DNA from: Microbacterium oryzae | GTDB lineage: Bacteria; Actinomycetota; Actinomycetes; Actinomycetales; Microbacteriaceae | Length of the DNA: 64,000 nucleotides | Direction of reading: 5' to 3' | Assembly (NCBI RefSeq): GCF_009735645.1 | Contig: NZ_CP032550.1 | Span: 124,001 to 188,000, forward strand | Shown: positions 22,352 to 32,661 of the stretch, piece after piece | Layout of the letters: each line of letters opens with the position of its first letter | Numbering within the stretch: position 1 is the stretch's first letter | The notes under the pieces: generated by a model | What the model was told of the DNA's origin: nothing | Database searches by the model: none | The model's input: the letters and a program-made list of their open reading frames with translations, nothing else | Translations under genes and position numbers: made by a program

Positions 22352-23542
22352 TCACCGGGCGCCGAGCAGGTGCTCGGTCGCGAGCTGCTGCAGTCGGACG
22401 AACCCGAATCCGTGGCCGCCGAGGTAGGCGTCGGCGTCGAAGTCCTCGTAGGCCGAGCGGTCGCTCAGGAAGTCATCGTACGACTCGCCCTCGTTCAGCG
22501 TGGGCCGCGCGAGCTCGTCGACCTTGGCGGCGGCGAGGGCCTCCTGCACCTCGGGGTCCGCGCGGAACGCGGCGGCGCGCTCCTTCAGCAGGAGGTACGT
22601 GCGCATGTTCGCGGAGACCGAGTCCCACACGCCGCGCTCGTCCTCGGTGCGGCTGGGCTTGTAGTCGAAGTGACGCGGGCCCTCGTAGGCGGGGACGCCG
22701 CCGGGGCCGCCGTTCTCGAGGAGGTCGACGAGTGCGAAGGCGTTGTGCAGGTCGCCGTGCCCGAACACGAGGTCCTGGTCGTACTTGATGCCGCGCTGGC
22801 CGTTGAGGTCGATGTGGAAGAGCTTGCCGTGGTACAGCGCCTGCGCGATGCCGGCGGCGAAGTTCAGACCCGCCATCTGCTCGTGTCCGACCTCGGGGTT
22901 GAGGCCGACGAGCTCGGGACGCTCGAGCGAGTCGATGAAGGCGATCGCGTGGCCCAGCGTGGGCAGCAGGATGTCGCCGCGCGGCTCGTTCGGCTTCGGC
23001 TCGATCGCGAAGCGGATGTCGTACCCCTTGTCGACGACGTAGTCGCCGAGGAGGTTCACGGCCTCGCGGTAGCGCTCGAGCGCCGCGCGGATGTCCTTCG
23101 CCGAGTCGTACTCGGCGCCCTCGCGGCCGCCCCACATGACGAAGGTCTTGGCGCCCAGCTCGGCGCCGAGGTCGAGCTGGCGGAAGACCTTGCGCAGCGC
23201 GTAGCGGCGCACCTGACGGTCGTTGGAGGTGAAGCCGCCGTCCTTGAACACGGGGGCGCTGAAGAGGTTGGTCGTGACCATCGGCACGATGAGACCGGTG
23301 TCGGCCAGCGCGCCCTTCAGACGGTCGATCTGCTTCTGACGCTCGGCGTCGGTCGAGCCGAAGGCGAACAGGTCGTCGTCGTGGAAGGTGAGGCCGTATG
23401 CGCCGAGCTCGGAGAGCTTCTCGACGGCGTGCACGACGTCGAGGGCGGGCCGGGTCGGGCCGCCGAACGGGTCGGTGCCGTTGTATCCGACGGTCCACAG
23501 ACCGAATGAGAACTTGTCGTCCCGGGTGGGAGTGAGCGACAT
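22352..23542 (-). CDS. xylA: Xylose isomerase
   Basis: 396 aa, the length of actinobacterial class I xylose isomerases. I start it at the ATG complementary to 23540-23542 ([19 protein letters not shown]) with AAGGACG upstream. Metal- and substrate-site segments are visible: [47 protein letters not shown] and HIDLNGQRG. It converts D-xylose to D-xylulose in the cytoplasm. A 9-nt-spaced inverted repeat (ATGTT/AACAT) sits over its probable -10. Confidence 0.97.
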   Translation of the reverse strand: MSLTPTRDDKFSFGLWTVGYNGTDPFGGPTRPALDVVHAVEKLSELGAYGLTFHDDDLFAFGSTDAERQKQIDRLKGALADTGLIVPMVTTNLFSAPVFKDGGFTSNDRQVRRYALRKVFRQLDLGAELGAKTFVMWGGREGAEYDSAKDIRAALERYREAVNLLGDYVVDKGYDIRFAIEPKPNEPRGDILLPTLGHAIAFIDSLERPELVGLNPEVGHEQMAGLNFAAGIAQALYHGKLFHIDLNGQRGIKYDQDLVFGHGDLHNAFALVDLLENGGPGGVPAYEGPRHFDYKPSRTEDERGVWDSVSANMRTYLLLKERAAAFRADPEVQEALAAAKVDELARPTLNEGESYDDFLSDRSAYEDFDADAYLGGHGFGFVRLQQLATEHLLGAR

Positions 23543-23572
23543 GGGGGTACGTCCTTCAGCATCGTCGGTGAA

Positions 23573-23592
23573 ATGTTGTGAGGCTGAACATA
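23573..23592 (-). promoter_or_regulatory. Probable xylA -10 box with inverted repeat
   Basis: On the minus strand TATGTT (complement of 23587-23592) is a good -10 about 45 nt before xylA. ATGTT (23573-23577) and AACAT (23587-23591) form an inverted repeat with 9-nt spacer overlapping it, so a repressor could bind here. Confidence 0.4.
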
Positions 23593-23633
23593 TCACGCTT
23601 CCCGCGGCGGTGGGGGAGTCTGGGGTGCGTGCA

Positions 23634-23663
23634 TTGACAGTTTGTTTCGCGCCAATACATAAT
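23634..23663 (+). promoter_or_regulatory. Strong consensus promoter of the GH42 gene
   Basis: TTGACA (23634-23639), an 18-nt spacer, then CATAAT (23658-23663). Seven nt later is the ATG at 23671, so the mRNA is expected to be leaderless. The spacer contains AGTTTGTTT (23639-23647), similar to a half-site of ROK-family XylR operators, but no clear matching second half. Confidence 0.7.
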
Positions 23664-23670
23664 GGCTCCG

Positions 23671-25701
23671 ATGACCTTCACACCGGATGCGATCCTCTTC
23701 GGAGGCGACTACAACCCCGAGCAATGGTCGCGGGAGGTGTGGCGAGACGACATCGCGCTCATGCGGCGCGCGAAGGTGAACACGGTGACGCTCGGGGTGT
23801 TCTCCTGGGCGCTCCTGGAACCCCGGGAAGGGCAGTACGACACCGCCTGGCTCGATGAGATCATCGGACTGCTCGACGAGGCCGGCATCGGGTTCTTCCT
23901 CGCGACGCCGACCGCTTCGCCGCCCCCGTGGTTCTCGCTCGCGCATCCCGACGCCATGCCCGTGCGCGCCGACGGCGTCGTGCTGTCGCATGGCTCCCGC
24001 GACACCTACGCGGTGAGCGCGCCGGCCTACCGCTCGGCCTCCCGCGCCGTCGCCCGCCTGCTGGGCGAGCGCTATGGCGCCCACCCGGGCCTGCGCGGCT
24101 GGCACATCCACAACGAGTACGGGACGCTCGACTACGGCCCGCACGCGGCCCGTGCCTTCCGCCTATGGCTCCAGCAGCGCTACGGGTCGCTCGATGCCCT
24201 CAACGAGGCGTGGTGCACCGCGTTCTGGGCGCAACGGTATGGCGAGTGGGCCGAGATCCTGCCCCCGCGCGCGACGCAGTACCTGCACAACCCGGCTCTC
24301 GCCGTGGACTTCCGCCGCTTCTCCTCCGACGAGATGCTGGCGGCGTTCGAGGAGCAGAAGGCGGAGCTGCGCGCTGCGGGGTCGACGGCGCCGGTCACGA
24401 CGAACTTCATGCTGCCGACCTGGAACCACCTCGAGCAGTGGTCGTGGTCCGCCGCGCAGGACATCGTGTCCATCGATCACTACCTCGACACGACAGGACC
24501 CGACGGCGAGACGCACGTCGCCTACTGCTCGGACCTCACGCGATCATGGGCGGACGGGCCCTGGGTGCTCATGGAGCAGAACGCCCGCGGAATCCGGGTG
24601 GGAGATCGCACCTTCGCGAAGTCCGACGACCGGATGATCCGCAATGCGCTGGGCTACATCGCGCGCGGATCGCAGAGCGCGCTGTTCTTCCAATGGCGTG
24701 CCGGTGCCGGCGGGTCCGAGCAGTGGCATGGCGCGCTCGTCCCGCACGGCGGCGGGGACTCGCCGCTGTTCGCGCCGGTGGTCGAACTCGGCGGCATGCT
24801 GGAGCGACTCGGCGAGATCACGGCGCCGCCGGAGGACGGGCGGTGCATCGAATCCGACATCGCCATCGTGTGGCACGCGGACTCCTGGTGGGGGCTCGAG
24901 ACCCCTCACCTGCCGAACGACGCGGTGACCTACTCGGACGAGGTGCGAGCCGCGCATCGCTCGCTGTGGCGCGCCGGTCTTGCGACCGACTTCGTCGCGC
25001 CCGGTTCCGACGTCTCCCGATACCGCCTGCTGCTCGTGCCCGCGCTGTACACCGCTGCCGTGGAGACAGTGAACTGGCTCCGGGAATACGCGGAGGCGGG
25101 CGGGCGCGTGGTGATCTCCGCGCCCGCCGTGCTCGCCGACGAGAACCAGCGCGTCGGCACCCCGGCGCACCGCGAGGCCGTGCACGCGCTGCTGGGTGCT
25201 GTCGTGGACGACGTCCTCCCGGTGGCTCCCGGGGAGCGGTCGATGCTCGACGACGGCGCCGCGGCAGAGGAGTGGATGGAGCGTCTGACGCTGCTCGACG
25301 CCCGGCCCGTCGCCTCCTTCGCGGACGGACCGCTCGCGGGCGCCCCCGCCATCACCGAGGCCAGCCGCGGTGCCGGCGTCGTGACCTACGTCGGAGCACG
25401 TCTGCAGCAGGAGTCTCGAGACGCCTTCCTCGCGCGGCAGGCGCAGGCGGTCGGGGCGACGCCGACCGTCGCGGGCGCCCAGGAGCTCGGGGTCGAGGCG
25501 GTGCGGCGACGCGGCGCCGAAGACGACTACCTCTTCCTCCTCCATCACGGCGCTCACGACGTGCGGGTGTCCGCCGATGGCGTCGAGCTCCTCACCGGCG
25601 ATGCAGCGGACGGGCTCGTGCTCGCCGGGGGAGGGGTCGCCGTGGTGCGAGTCCGGCGCTCCGCTCCCGTCGAGGTCCGACCTGCATCCCCGACGACCTG
25701 A
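23671..25701 (+). CDS. GH42 beta-galactosidase
   Basis: 676 aa. I start it at the ATG at 23671, 7 nt after CATAAT, rather than the ATG at 23662 that overlaps the -10 box. The GH42 catalytic TIM barrel covers residues ~1-390 ([17 protein letters not shown]), with acid/base Glu149 in HIHNEYG and nucleophile Glu302 in LMEQNARG. A trimerisation-type domain ([22 protein letters not shown]) and a small beta domain follow. No signal peptide, so it acts on imported galacto-oligosaccharides such as those from galactan side chains. Divergent from xylA. Confidence 0.93.
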   Translation: MTFTPDAILFGGDYNPEQWSREVWRDDIALMRRAKVNTVTLGVFSWALLEPREGQYDTAWLDEIIGLLDEAGIGFFLATPTASPPPWFSLAHPDAMPVRADGVVLSHGSRDTYAVSAPAYRSASRAVARLLGERYGAHPGLRGWHIHNEYGTLDYGPHAARAFRLWLQQRYGSLDALNEAWCTAFWAQRYGEWAEILPPRATQYLHNPALAVDFRRFSSDEMLAAFEEQKAELRAAGSTAPVTTNFMLPTWNHLEQWSWSAAQDIVSIDHYLDTTGPDGETHVAYCSDLTRSWADGPWVLMEQNARGIRVGDRTFAKSDDRMIRNALGYIARGSQSALFFQWRAGAGGSEQWHGALVPHGGGDSPLFAPVVELGGMLERLGEITAPPEDGRCIESDIAIVWHADSWWGLETPHLPNDAVTYSDEVRAAHRSLWRAGLATDFVAPGSDVSRYRLLLVPALYTAAVETVNWLREYAEAGGRVVISAPAVLADENQRVGTPAHREAVHALLGAVVDDVLPVAPGERSMLDDGAAAEEWMERLTLLDARPVASFADGPLAGAPAITEASRGAGVVTYVGARLQQESRDAFLARQAQAVGATPTVAGAQELGVEAVRRRGAEDDYLFLLHHGAHDVRVSADGVELLTGDAADGLVLAGGGVAVVRVRRSAPVEVRPASPTT

Positions 25702-25730
25702 CGGGCGGGCCGCGCAGCGGAGAGCGGATC

Positions 25731-26783
25731 TCAGCTCGGCGGCGCGGTGGACGCGCGGGCGACGAGGCGAGCGGGCATCCGCACGTGCGCGTCCTCGTCC
25801 CGCGACGCGTCCGCCGCGCCGTCCAGGAGGTCCAGGAGGATCCGCAGCGCGGCGGCCCCCATCTCGCGCAGCGGCTGGCGGATGGTCGTGAGCGGCGGCT
25901 CGTGCGACGCCGCGGCGGGGATGTCGTCGAAGCCGACGACGGACAGCTGACCGGGCACGGCGAGTCCGCGCTGGCGGGCGATCTCGATCACGCGGATGGC
26001 CGAGAGATCGTTCGCGGCGAAGATCGCGGTGGGCGGGTCGGCGAGGGAGAGCAGGTGCTCCGCCGCGGCGGACGACTCGTCGGGGCGGTACCCGCCGTCG
26101 GCGACGAGCGCGGGGTCGAAGGGGAGGCCCGCCGCCTCGAGCGCCGTGCGGTATCCCTCCTCGCGGAGGCGCGCGGACTCGAGGTCGCGCCGCCCGCGGA
26201 CGTGCGCGATGCGCGTGTGACCGAGGTCGATGAGATGCCGCGTGGCGGCGATCGCCCCGCCGAGGTTGTCGCTGTCGACGGTCGTCGGCCCGGTGGGGCC
26301 CGTGTGCGGATCGATCGCCACGACGGGAACGGTGGCCGAGGGCGCCTCCACCGTGGGAGTGACGATGATGGCGCCGTCGATGAGGGTCCCGCCGAGCCGG
26401 GAGAGCGAGCGGCGCTCCCATCCCTGCACCGCGGCGCCGTCGCCCCGTGACAGGCTGCCGGCGTACGAGAGCAGGTCGTAGCCGGTTCCCTGGAGAGCGT
26501 CGGAGATGCCCTCCAGGAGTGCGAGGGCGAACGGCTCGAACTCCGCCACCAGCACGCCGATGACGTGGGTGCGGCCGCGCCGCAGCGACGAGGCGATGAG
26601 CGAGGACTCGTAGCCGAGCTCCTCCACCACCCGCAGCACCTGCGCCGCCGTGCTCGCTGCGACCCCGTAGCGGCCGTTGATGACCTTCGACACCGTGGAG
26701 ACCGACACGCCGGCGGCCTGCGCCACGTCATGGATGGTCGCTCGGCTCGGCAGGGCGTCGGGGAGGGGCGCGGGCGTCGTCAC
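25731..26783 (-). CDS. LacI-family regulator (BxlR-like position)
   Basis: 350 aa, GTG start. N-terminal HTH (TIHDVAQAAGVSVSTVSKVI, residues ~15-35) with hinge helix, then a periplasmic-binding-type sugar domain (HVIGVLVAEFEPFALALLEG, VVGFDDIPAAA). It is divergent from the bxlEFGA-like genes, with two tandem palindromes in the shared gap, which fits a xylo-oligosaccharide-responsive repressor of that unit. Converges with the GH42 gene (29-nt gap with no clear terminator). Confidence 0.93.
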   Translation of the reverse strand: MTTPAPLPDALPSRATIHDVAQAAGVSVSTVSKVINGRYGVAASTAAQVLRVVEELGYESSLIASSLRRGRTHVIGVLVAEFEPFALALLEGISDALQGTGYDLLSYAGSLSRGDGAAVQGWERRSLSRLGGTLIDGAIIVTPTVEAPSATVPVVAIDPHTGPTGPTTVDSDNLGGAIAATRHLIDLGHTRIAHVRGRRDLESARLREEGYRTALEAAGLPFDPALVADGGYRPDESSAAAEHLLSLADPPTAIFAANDLSAIRVIEIARQRGLAVPGQLSVVGFDDIPAAASHEPPLTTIRQPLREMGAAALRILLDLLDGAADASRDEDAHVRMPARLVARASTAPPS

Positions 26784-26837
26784 ACGACCACGCTAGCGGT
26801 CGTCGAGCCATTCGCAGCCCTTCTGCGGTCCGCGTTC

Positions 26838-26879
26838 TCAATCGATATCGAAAACGATGTCGATATCGATTGACATCGT
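26838..26879. promoter_or_regulatory. Tandem LacI operators over the binding-protein promoter
   Basis: TCGATATCGA occurs twice (26842-26851 and 26860-26869), 18 bp centre to centre. Together they form a 13-bp inverted repeat TCAATCGATATCG/CGATATCGATTGA with a 10-nt spacer (26838-26850, 26861-26873). A second inverted repeat, ACGATGTC/GACATCGT (26854-26861, 26872-26879), is interleaved. The right arm runs into the -35 box. Confidence 0.8.
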
Positions 26880-26898
26880 GTGGGAGCGGTGCCATTCT
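26870..26898 (+). promoter_or_regulatory. Promoter of the bxlEFGA-like operon
   Basis: TTGACA (26870-26875), 17-nt spacer, CATTCT (26893-26898). The -35 overlaps the operator described above, so repression by occlusion is expected. Confidence 0.65.
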
Positions 26899-26969
26899 CG
26901 GTTCGGCGGGAGAGACGTCGGCGACAAGCCGAGCACCGCCAGTGCCACTCGATGACGAGGAGAGACGCA

Positions 26970-28256
26970 ATGAGAGCACGCAGGTACCTGACGGCCGCCG
27001 CCGTCGCCGGGGCGATGACGCTCACGGGATGCGCCGCGGCCGGGGGCGCCGGGGGCGACGGCGGCGACGGCGACGTCGCGATGACCCTCTGGCACAACTC
27101 GACCACGGGCGACGGCAAGCAGTACTGGGAAGACGCCGCTGCGGCCTTCGAGGAGGAGAACCCCGGTGTCTCCATCGAGGTGCAGTCCATCCAGAACGAG
27201 GACATGGACGGCCGCCTGCAGACGGCCGTGAACTCCGGGGACATGCCCGACATCTTCATGGCGCGTGGCGGCGGCAAGCTCGCCGACATCGTGGCGGCAG
27301 GCGCGGTGAAGGACCTCACCGACCTCGTCGCCGACGACGTGCGCGCCGACTACGGCGACGGCGTGTTCGACGCCTTCACCGTCGACGGCGCGGTGTACGG
27401 GCTGCCGACCGCCGTGCTTCCCGGCGGGATCTTCTACAGCGAGGACCTGTTCGCGGAGGCCGGCATCGAGCCGCCGACGTCGATGAACGAGCTCGTGGCA
27501 GCGACCGAGGCGCTCAAGGGCGCGGACGTCGCGCCCATCGCGCTGGGCGGCATGGACGCGTGGCCCGCCGCGCACTGGTACTACTTCTTCGCACTGCGGG
27601 AGTGCGGGCAGGACGTGATGTCGGACATCGCGACGACCCGCGACTTCTCCGACGACTGCTGGCTCGCCGCGGGGGAGGACCTGGCGGAGTTCGCTGAGAA
27701 GGAGCCGTTCAACGAGGGCTTCCTCACCACGCCCGCGCAGCAGGGAGCCGGTTCGTCCGCCGGTCTCCTCGCCAACCACCAGGCCGCGATGGAGCTCATG
27801 GGCGGCTGGAACGTCGGCGTGATCGCGTCGCTGACCCCCGACCAGAAGCCGCTGGCCGATCTCGGCTGGTTCCCGTTCCCGGCCGTCGAGGGCGGTGACG
27901 GCGACCCCGCCGCGATGATGGGCGGCGTCGACGGATACTCCTGCTCGGTCGACTCGCCGTCCGCCTGCGAGGACTTCCTCAACTTCATCGCCTCGCAGGA
28001 GTGGCAGGAGAAGTACGCGCAGGCGTACCAGACCATCCCCGCTTCGAAGGCGGCTCAGGGCGCCGTGACCGAGCCCGCGCTCGAGCCGCTCATGGCGGCG
28101 TACAACGACGCCTCCTACGTCGCGGTGTGGCTGGACACATCGCTCGGTCAGAACGTGGGCAACGCGCTCAACACCGCGGTGGTGGAGATGCTGTCGGGCA
28201 ACGGCTCGCCCGAGGGCATCGTCGAGGCCGTCGAGGGCGCCGCGGCTCGCGGATGA
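26970..28256 (+). CDS. Sugar ABC transporter binding lipoprotein (BxlE-like)
   Basis: 428 aa. I start it at the ATG at 26970, which has GAGGAGAG upstream; it reads MRARRYLTAAAVAGAMTLTGC, a lipoprotein signal with the lipobox cysteine at residue 21. The mature part is an extracellular solute-binding protein family 1 domain (VAMTLWHNSTTGDGKQYWED). Gene order with the next three genes equals the Streptomyces bxlE-F-G-A xylo-oligosaccharide operon, so xylobiose-type ligands are likely, though binding specificity is inferred. The stop overlaps the permease start (ATGA). Confidence 0.92.
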   Translation: MRARRYLTAAAVAGAMTLTGCAAAGGAGGDGGDGDVAMTLWHNSTTGDGKQYWEDAAAAFEEENPGVSIEVQSIQNEDMDGRLQTAVNSGDMPDIFMARGGGKLADIVAAGAVKDLTDLVADDVRADYGDGVFDAFTVDGAVYGLPTAVLPGGIFYSEDLFAEAGIEPPTSMNELVAATEALKGADVAPIALGGMDAWPAAHWYYFFALRECGQDVMSDIATTRDFSDDCWLAAGEDLAEFAEKEPFNEGFLTTPAQQGAGSSAGLLANHQAAMELMGGWNVGVIASLTPDQKPLADLGWFPFPAVEGGDGDPAAMMGGVDGYSCSVDSPSACEDFLNFIASQEWQEKYAQAYQTIPASKAAQGAVTEPALEPLMAAYNDASYVAVWLDTSLGQNVGNALNTAVVEMLSGNGSPEGIVEAVEGAAARG

Positions 28257-29260
28257 CGACCGTGACCGCCCCCGTGCTCGCAGAGAACACGACGGAGACC
28301 GGCGCATCCGCGCCGGTCTCCGGCCGGGCCCGCGGCGCAGCGCGTCGCGGCGGCGCCGACTGGCGCAAGCGCGGCGAGATCGCGCTGCTGGCCGGCCCCG
28401 CCGTGATCGTGTTCGTGGCGTTCGTCATCTTCCCGGTGCTGATGGCCGCCTACTACGGCTTCTTCAGCTGGAAGGGCTTCGGCCCGCCCGCCGACTTCGT
28501 CGGCCTGCAGAACTACACCGCCATCCTGCAGGACCCGACCTTCCGAGACGCGGTGATCCACAACGGCGTCATCGTCGTGGCCTCGCTCGTGCTGCAGGGT
28601 CCGCTGGCCATCCTCTTCGCCCTGCTGCTGAACCAGCCGATCCGAGGCCGCTCGCTCATCCGCGTGCTCATCTTCGTCCCGTACGTGATCGCCGAGGTCG
28701 TCGTCGGCACCGGGTGGAGCCTGATGCTGCAGGACGCGGGCGCGGTCAACGGCCTGCTCGCGAAGGTCGGGCTGGAGGGCCTGTCCTGGCTCGCCGACCC
28801 GGACGTGGCGATGGGCACCCTCCTGGTCATCATCACGTGGAAGTACATCGGGTTCGCCGTCATCCTCATGCTCGCCGGCCTGCAGGGCATCCCCGAGGAG
28901 CTGTACGAGGCGGCGGCCATCGACGGCGCGTCGTTCTGGCAGATCCAGCGGCGGATCACGCTGCCGCTGCTCGGGCCGACCATCCGCATCTGGGCGTTCC
29001 TGTCGATCATCGGGTCGCTGCAGCTGTTCGACCTCGTCAACATCATCTGGGGTCAGTACGTCTCGTCGACCGCCGGCACATCCACCATGGCGACCTACAT
29101 GTACCTCAACGGGCACATGGCGGGGAACTACGGCTTCGGCAACGCGGTCGCGGTCGTGCTGTTCGTGATCTCCCTGGCCGTCGCCCTCGTCTATCAGCGC
29201 TTCGTGCTGCGACGCGACACCGAAGGCGCCCTCACGGGCGGGAAGGAGCGGAGACGTTGA
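28253..29260 (+). CDS. Sugar ABC transporter permease 1 (BxlF-like)
   Basis: 335 aa from the ATG at 28253. A charged N-terminus precedes six membrane helices, starting IALLAGPAVIVFVAFVIFPV, with the ATPase-contact EAA loop (EELYEAAAIDGASFWQIQRR) in the second half. MalF-type inner component of a carbohydrate importer. No ATP-binding subunit is encoded nearby; actinobacterial systems of this type usually share an MsiK-like ATPase encoded elsewhere. Confidence 0.93.
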   Translation: MTTVTAPVLAENTTETGASAPVSGRARGAARRGGADWRKRGEIALLAGPAVIVFVAFVIFPVLMAAYYGFFSWKGFGPPADFVGLQNYTAILQDPTFRDAVIHNGVIVVASLVLQGPLAILFALLLNQPIRGRSLIRVLIFVPYVIAEVVVGTGWSLMLQDAGAVNGLLAKVGLEGLSWLADPDVAMGTLLVIITWKYIGFAVILMLAGLQGIPEELYEAAAIDGASFWQIQRRITLPLLGPTIRIWAFLSIIGSLQLFDLVNIIWGQYVSSTAGTSTMATYMYLNGHMAGNYGFGNAVAVVLFVISLAVALVYQRFVLRRDTEGALTGGKERRR

Positions 29261-30147
29261 GCTCCACTGCACTGCTCGTCGTCCCGAGCGCGCGGCGACG
29301 CCGCGCCGCGGAGTCCCGCGCCCGCGGTGCCGGCGCGGGCAACCGGACGGTTACCTACCTGTGCGCGGTGGTGCTCATCGCGATCTGCATGGGTCCCGTG
29401 CTGTACATCGTGCTGGGCGGTTTCCGGACCAACTCGCAGATCACCGCCGACCCCTCGGGGCTCCCGGCTCCGTGGGTGCTGTCGAACTACACGGAGGTGC
29501 TGGCGAGCGCGACGTTCTGGCGGTCGATGGCCAGCTCGACGGTGACCGCGCTCGGCACGACCGCCGGCGTCGTCGCCCTCGGTCTCATGGCGAGCTACGT
29601 GCTCGCGCGCTACCGCTTCGCCGGCAGGGGCGCGCTCTACGCGCTGTTCGCGGCGGGGCTGATGTTCCCCGTGACCGTCGCCATCACGCCGCTCTACCTG
29701 CTCGTGCGCGGCCTCGGCCTCACGAACAGCCTGCTGGGCGTGATCCTGCCCCAGATCGCCTTCGCCCTGCCGACGACGATCATCATCCTCGTCCCGTTCC
29801 TGCGCGCCATCCCCGCGGAAATCGAGGAGGCGGCCTCGATCGACGGCGCCTCGCGGCTCGGGTTCTTCTTCCGGATGGTGCTGCCGCTGAGCCTGCCGGG
29901 GGTCGTCACCACGGGCATCCTGGCCTTCATCGGGTCGTGGAACGGGTACATGCTGCCGCTGTTCATCCTCAACGACCCGAACCTGTTCACGCTGCCGCTC
30001 GGCGTGCAGAACTTCTCCTCGCAGTACTCCGTCGACACCGCGCGCGTGCTCGCATTCACGTCGCTGTCGATGCTGCCCGCACTCGTCTTCTTCAGCCTCT
30101 TCGAGCGCCGCATCGTGGGCGGGCTCAGCGGGGCGGTGAAGGGATGA
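29257..30147 (+). CDS. Sugar ABC transporter permease 2 (BxlG-like)
   Basis: 296 aa. The start is TTG at 29257, overlapping the previous stop (TTGA) and preceded by GGAAGGAGCGG, an unusually strong ribosome site that decides this start. MalG-type permease with six helices (YLCAVVLIAICMGPVLYIVL at the N-terminus) and the EAA motif AEIEEAASIDGASRLGFFFR. Coupled to the GH3 gene by ATGA. Confidence 0.92.
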   Translation: MSSTALLVVPSARRRRAAESRARGAGAGNRTVTYLCAVVLIAICMGPVLYIVLGGFRTNSQITADPSGLPAPWVLSNYTEVLASATFWRSMASSTVTALGTTAGVVALGLMASYVLARYRFAGRGALYALFAAGLMFPVTVAITPLYLLVRGLGLTNSLLGVILPQIAFALPTTIIILVPFLRAIPAEIEEAASIDGASRLGFFFRMVLPLSLPGVVTTGILAFIGSWNGYMLPLFILNDPNLFTLPLGVQNFSSQYSVDTARVLAFTSLSMLPALVFFSLFERRIVGGLSGAVKG

Positions 30148-32591
30148 CCCTCCTCGACCCATCCGGGAGCACCATGACCGAACATCCCCGTCTGCCCGAG
30201 GTGTCGGAGTGCGTGCGCGCGCTGTGGCAGCGCATGACGCTCGAGGAGAAGCTCGCGCAGCTGGTCGGGTACTGGCTCGACCGCGGCGGCGAGGTGGTCG
30301 CGCCGATGCAGGGCGAGATGGCGGAGGCGGAGCCGGGGCGCGCGCTCGCGGACATCACGCGCGACGGCATCGGACACTACACGCGCGTCTACGGCACGCG
30401 GCCGGTCGACCCCGTGGAGCGGGCGCGCTGGCTCTGGGACGAGCAGCGTCGCCTGATCTCCGCCACGCGCCTCGGCATCCCCGCGATCGTCCACGAGGAG
30501 TGCCTGACCGGGCTCGCCGCGTGGAAGGCGGCGACCTTCCCCACGCCGCTCGCGTGGGGAGCGGCGTTCGACCCCGACCTCGTCGCCGAGATGGGCGCGG
30601 CGATCGGCGAGACCATGCGCGCGCTCGGCATCCATCAGGGGCTCGCACCCGTGCTCGACGTCGTCGCAGACGCGCGCTGGGGCCGCGTCGACGAGTGCAT
30701 CGGCGAGGACCCGTACCTCGTCGGCGCCGTGGGCACGGCCTACGTGCGCGGCCTGCAGAGCGCGGGGGTGCACGCCACGCTCAAGCACTTCCTCGGATAC
30801 TCGACGTCTCGGGCCGGGCGCAATCACGCGCCCGCGGCGGTGGGGCCCCGCGAGATCGCGGACGTCTACCTGCCGCCGTTCGAGATGGCGCTCCGCGACG
30901 GCGGTGCGCGGTCGGTGATGAACAGCTACGCCGATATCGATGGCGTGCCGGTCGCCGCCGACCCGCACCTCCTCACGCACGTGCTGCGCGAGGAGCTCGG
31001 CTTCGACGGGACGGTGGTGTCTGACTACTTCTCCGTCGCCTTCCTCGAGGTCATGCACGGCACCGCGGCCGACCGCGGGGAGGCCGCCGCGCAGGCGCTG
31101 GCGGCCGGCATCGACGTCGAGCTGCCATCGGGTGACGCGTACCTCGCGCCCCTGGCCGAGCGCGTGCGCGCGGGAGCGGTGGATCCGGCGCACGTGGATC
31201 GCGCCGTGCTCCGCGTCCTCGCGCAGAAGGAGGAGCTGGGCCTGCTCGACGCGGACGCCTTCGCCGACGAGCCGCCCGCCGCGATCGACCTCGACTCGCC
31301 GCGCCACCGCGACATCGCCCGGCGCCTCGCGGCGGAGTCCATCGTGCTCCTGCGCGACGAGGGGCCGCTGCCGCTGCCCGCCGACGCGCGTCGCATCGCC
31401 GTCGTCGGGCCCAACGCCGACCGGGCGGAGGCGCTGCAGGGCTGCTACTCCTTCGCCAACCACGTGCTCGCGCACCATCCCGGCCATCCGCTCGGGTTCG
31501 CCATCCCCACCGTGCGGGAGGCGCTCGCCGCCGCGCTGCCGGATGCGGAGATCGTGCACGAGCCCGGATGCGACGTGGCGGGCGACGACGACGCGGGGTT
31601 CCGACCCGCGATCGACGCGGTCGCGGCCGCCGACGTCGCGGTCGTGGTGGTGGGAGACCAGGCGGGACTGTTCGGACGCGGCACGGTGGGCGAGGGGAAT
31701 GACACGGAGTCGCTGGATCTCCCCGGCCGGCAGCGCGAGCTCGCGGCGGCGGCCGTGGCGACGGGAACGCCGGTCGTGCTCGTCGTCCTCTCGGGGCGGC
31801 CGTACGTGCTGGACTGGGCACTCGAGGGGCCGCGTGCCCCCGCGGCCGTGCTGCAGGCGTTCTTCCCGGGCGAGGCGGGCGGCGAGGCGCTCGCCGACAT
31901 CCTCACCGGGGCGGTGTCGCCCTCGGGCCGCCTCCCCGTCTCGCTGCCGCGCTCCGCCGGCGCGCAGCCGTACCGCTATCTGCGACCGAAGCTCGGCGGC
32001 CCCTCGGACGTCACCTCGGCGGATCCGACGCCGGTGCGGCCGTTCGGATTCGGTCTGTCGTACACGGCCTTCGCCTACGACGACCTCGAGGTGAGCGGGA
32101 GCGCCGCGACGGATGGCCTCCTCCACGCCGCCGTGACCGTGACGAACACGGGAGCGCGCGCGGGCGACCACGTCGTGCAGCTGTACGGGCGTGACGTCGT
32201 CGCGTCCGTCGCCCGACCCGCCGTGCAGCTCCTCGGCTTCCAGCGGGTCTCGCTCGAGCGCGGGGCATCGGCGCGGGTGGAGTTCGAGGTGCCCGCCGCG
32301 CGCTTCGCCTTCAGCGATCGCCGGATGGTCCGCGTCGTCGAACCGGGGGACGTCGAGATGTGGGTCGCGGCCCACGCGGAGGCCTCGGCGGTCGACACCG
32401 CCGACGTCGGAGACATCAGCGCGGAGCACCGCGCTCCGGTGCGTCGGGTGCCGGGGGAGAGCACGCCGCGCGCGCTCGCCCGGCTGACCGGCCCCGTGCA
32501 CGAGGTGACGGCGGCCGACGCGCGCGTCGTGCGCGCGCGCGTCCGCGAGCTGGCGGAGGTGGGAGGGCCGGTCGGCGTGCGCGCGCGGTGA
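30144..32591 (+). CDS. GH3 beta-xylosidase/beta-glucosidase (BxlA-like)
   Basis: 815 aa from the ATG at 30144 (ATGA overlap); an ATG at 30174 with GGGAG upstream is an alternative. GH3 N-terminal barrel with nucleophile Asp294 in VVSDYFSV and the KHFLGYS motif, C-terminal alpha/beta sandwich (RRIAVVGPNADRAEALQGCY, VVVVGDQAGLFGRGTVGEG) and a fibronectin-III-like tail (LHAAVTVTNTGARAGDHVVQ). No signal peptide, so it cleaves imported oligosaccharides. Synteny with bxlA argues for xylo-oligosaccharides; sequence alone does not exclude beta-glucosidase activity. Confidence 0.9.
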   Translation: MTLLDPSGSTMTEHPRLPEVSECVRALWQRMTLEEKLAQLVGYWLDRGGEVVAPMQGEMAEAEPGRALADITRDGIGHYTRVYGTRPVDPVERARWLWDEQRRLISATRLGIPAIVHEECLTGLAAWKAATFPTPLAWGAAFDPDLVAEMGAAIGETMRALGIHQGLAPVLDVVADARWGRVDECIGEDPYLVGAVGTAYVRGLQSAGVHATLKHFLGYSTSRAGRNHAPAAVGPREIADVYLPPFEMALRDGGARSVMNSYADIDGVPVAADPHLLTHVLREELGFDGTVVSDYFSVAFLEVMHGTAADRGEAAAQALAAGIDVELPSGDAYLAPLAERVRAGAVDPAHVDRAVLRVLAQKEELGLLDADAFADEPPAAIDLDSPRHRDIARRLAAESIVLLRDEGPLPLPADARRIAVVGPNADRAEALQGCYSFANHVLAHHPGHPLGFAIPTVREALAAALPDAEIVHEPGCDVAGDDDAGFRPAIDAVAAADVAVVVVGDQAGLFGRGTVGEGNDTESLDLPGRQRELAAAAVATGTPVVLVVLSGRPYVLDWALEGPRAPAAVLQAFFPGEAGGEALADILTGAVSPSGRLPVSLPRSAGAQPYRYLRPKLGGPSDVTSADPTPVRPFGFGLSYTAFAYDDLEVSGSAATDGLLHAAVTVTNTGARAGDHVVQLYGRDVVASVARPAVQLLGFQRVSLERGASARVEFEVPAARFAFSDRRMVRVVEPGDVEMWVAAHAEASAVDTADVGDISAEHRAPVRRVPGESTPRALARLTGPVHEVTAADARVVRARVRELAEVGGPVGVRAR

Positions 32592-32661
32592 CGGGCATCG
32601 CCTCCCGATATGGTGGGGGCGCCGACATAAGCCGCGATGAGCGGCCGACGAGGGGAGCCCG

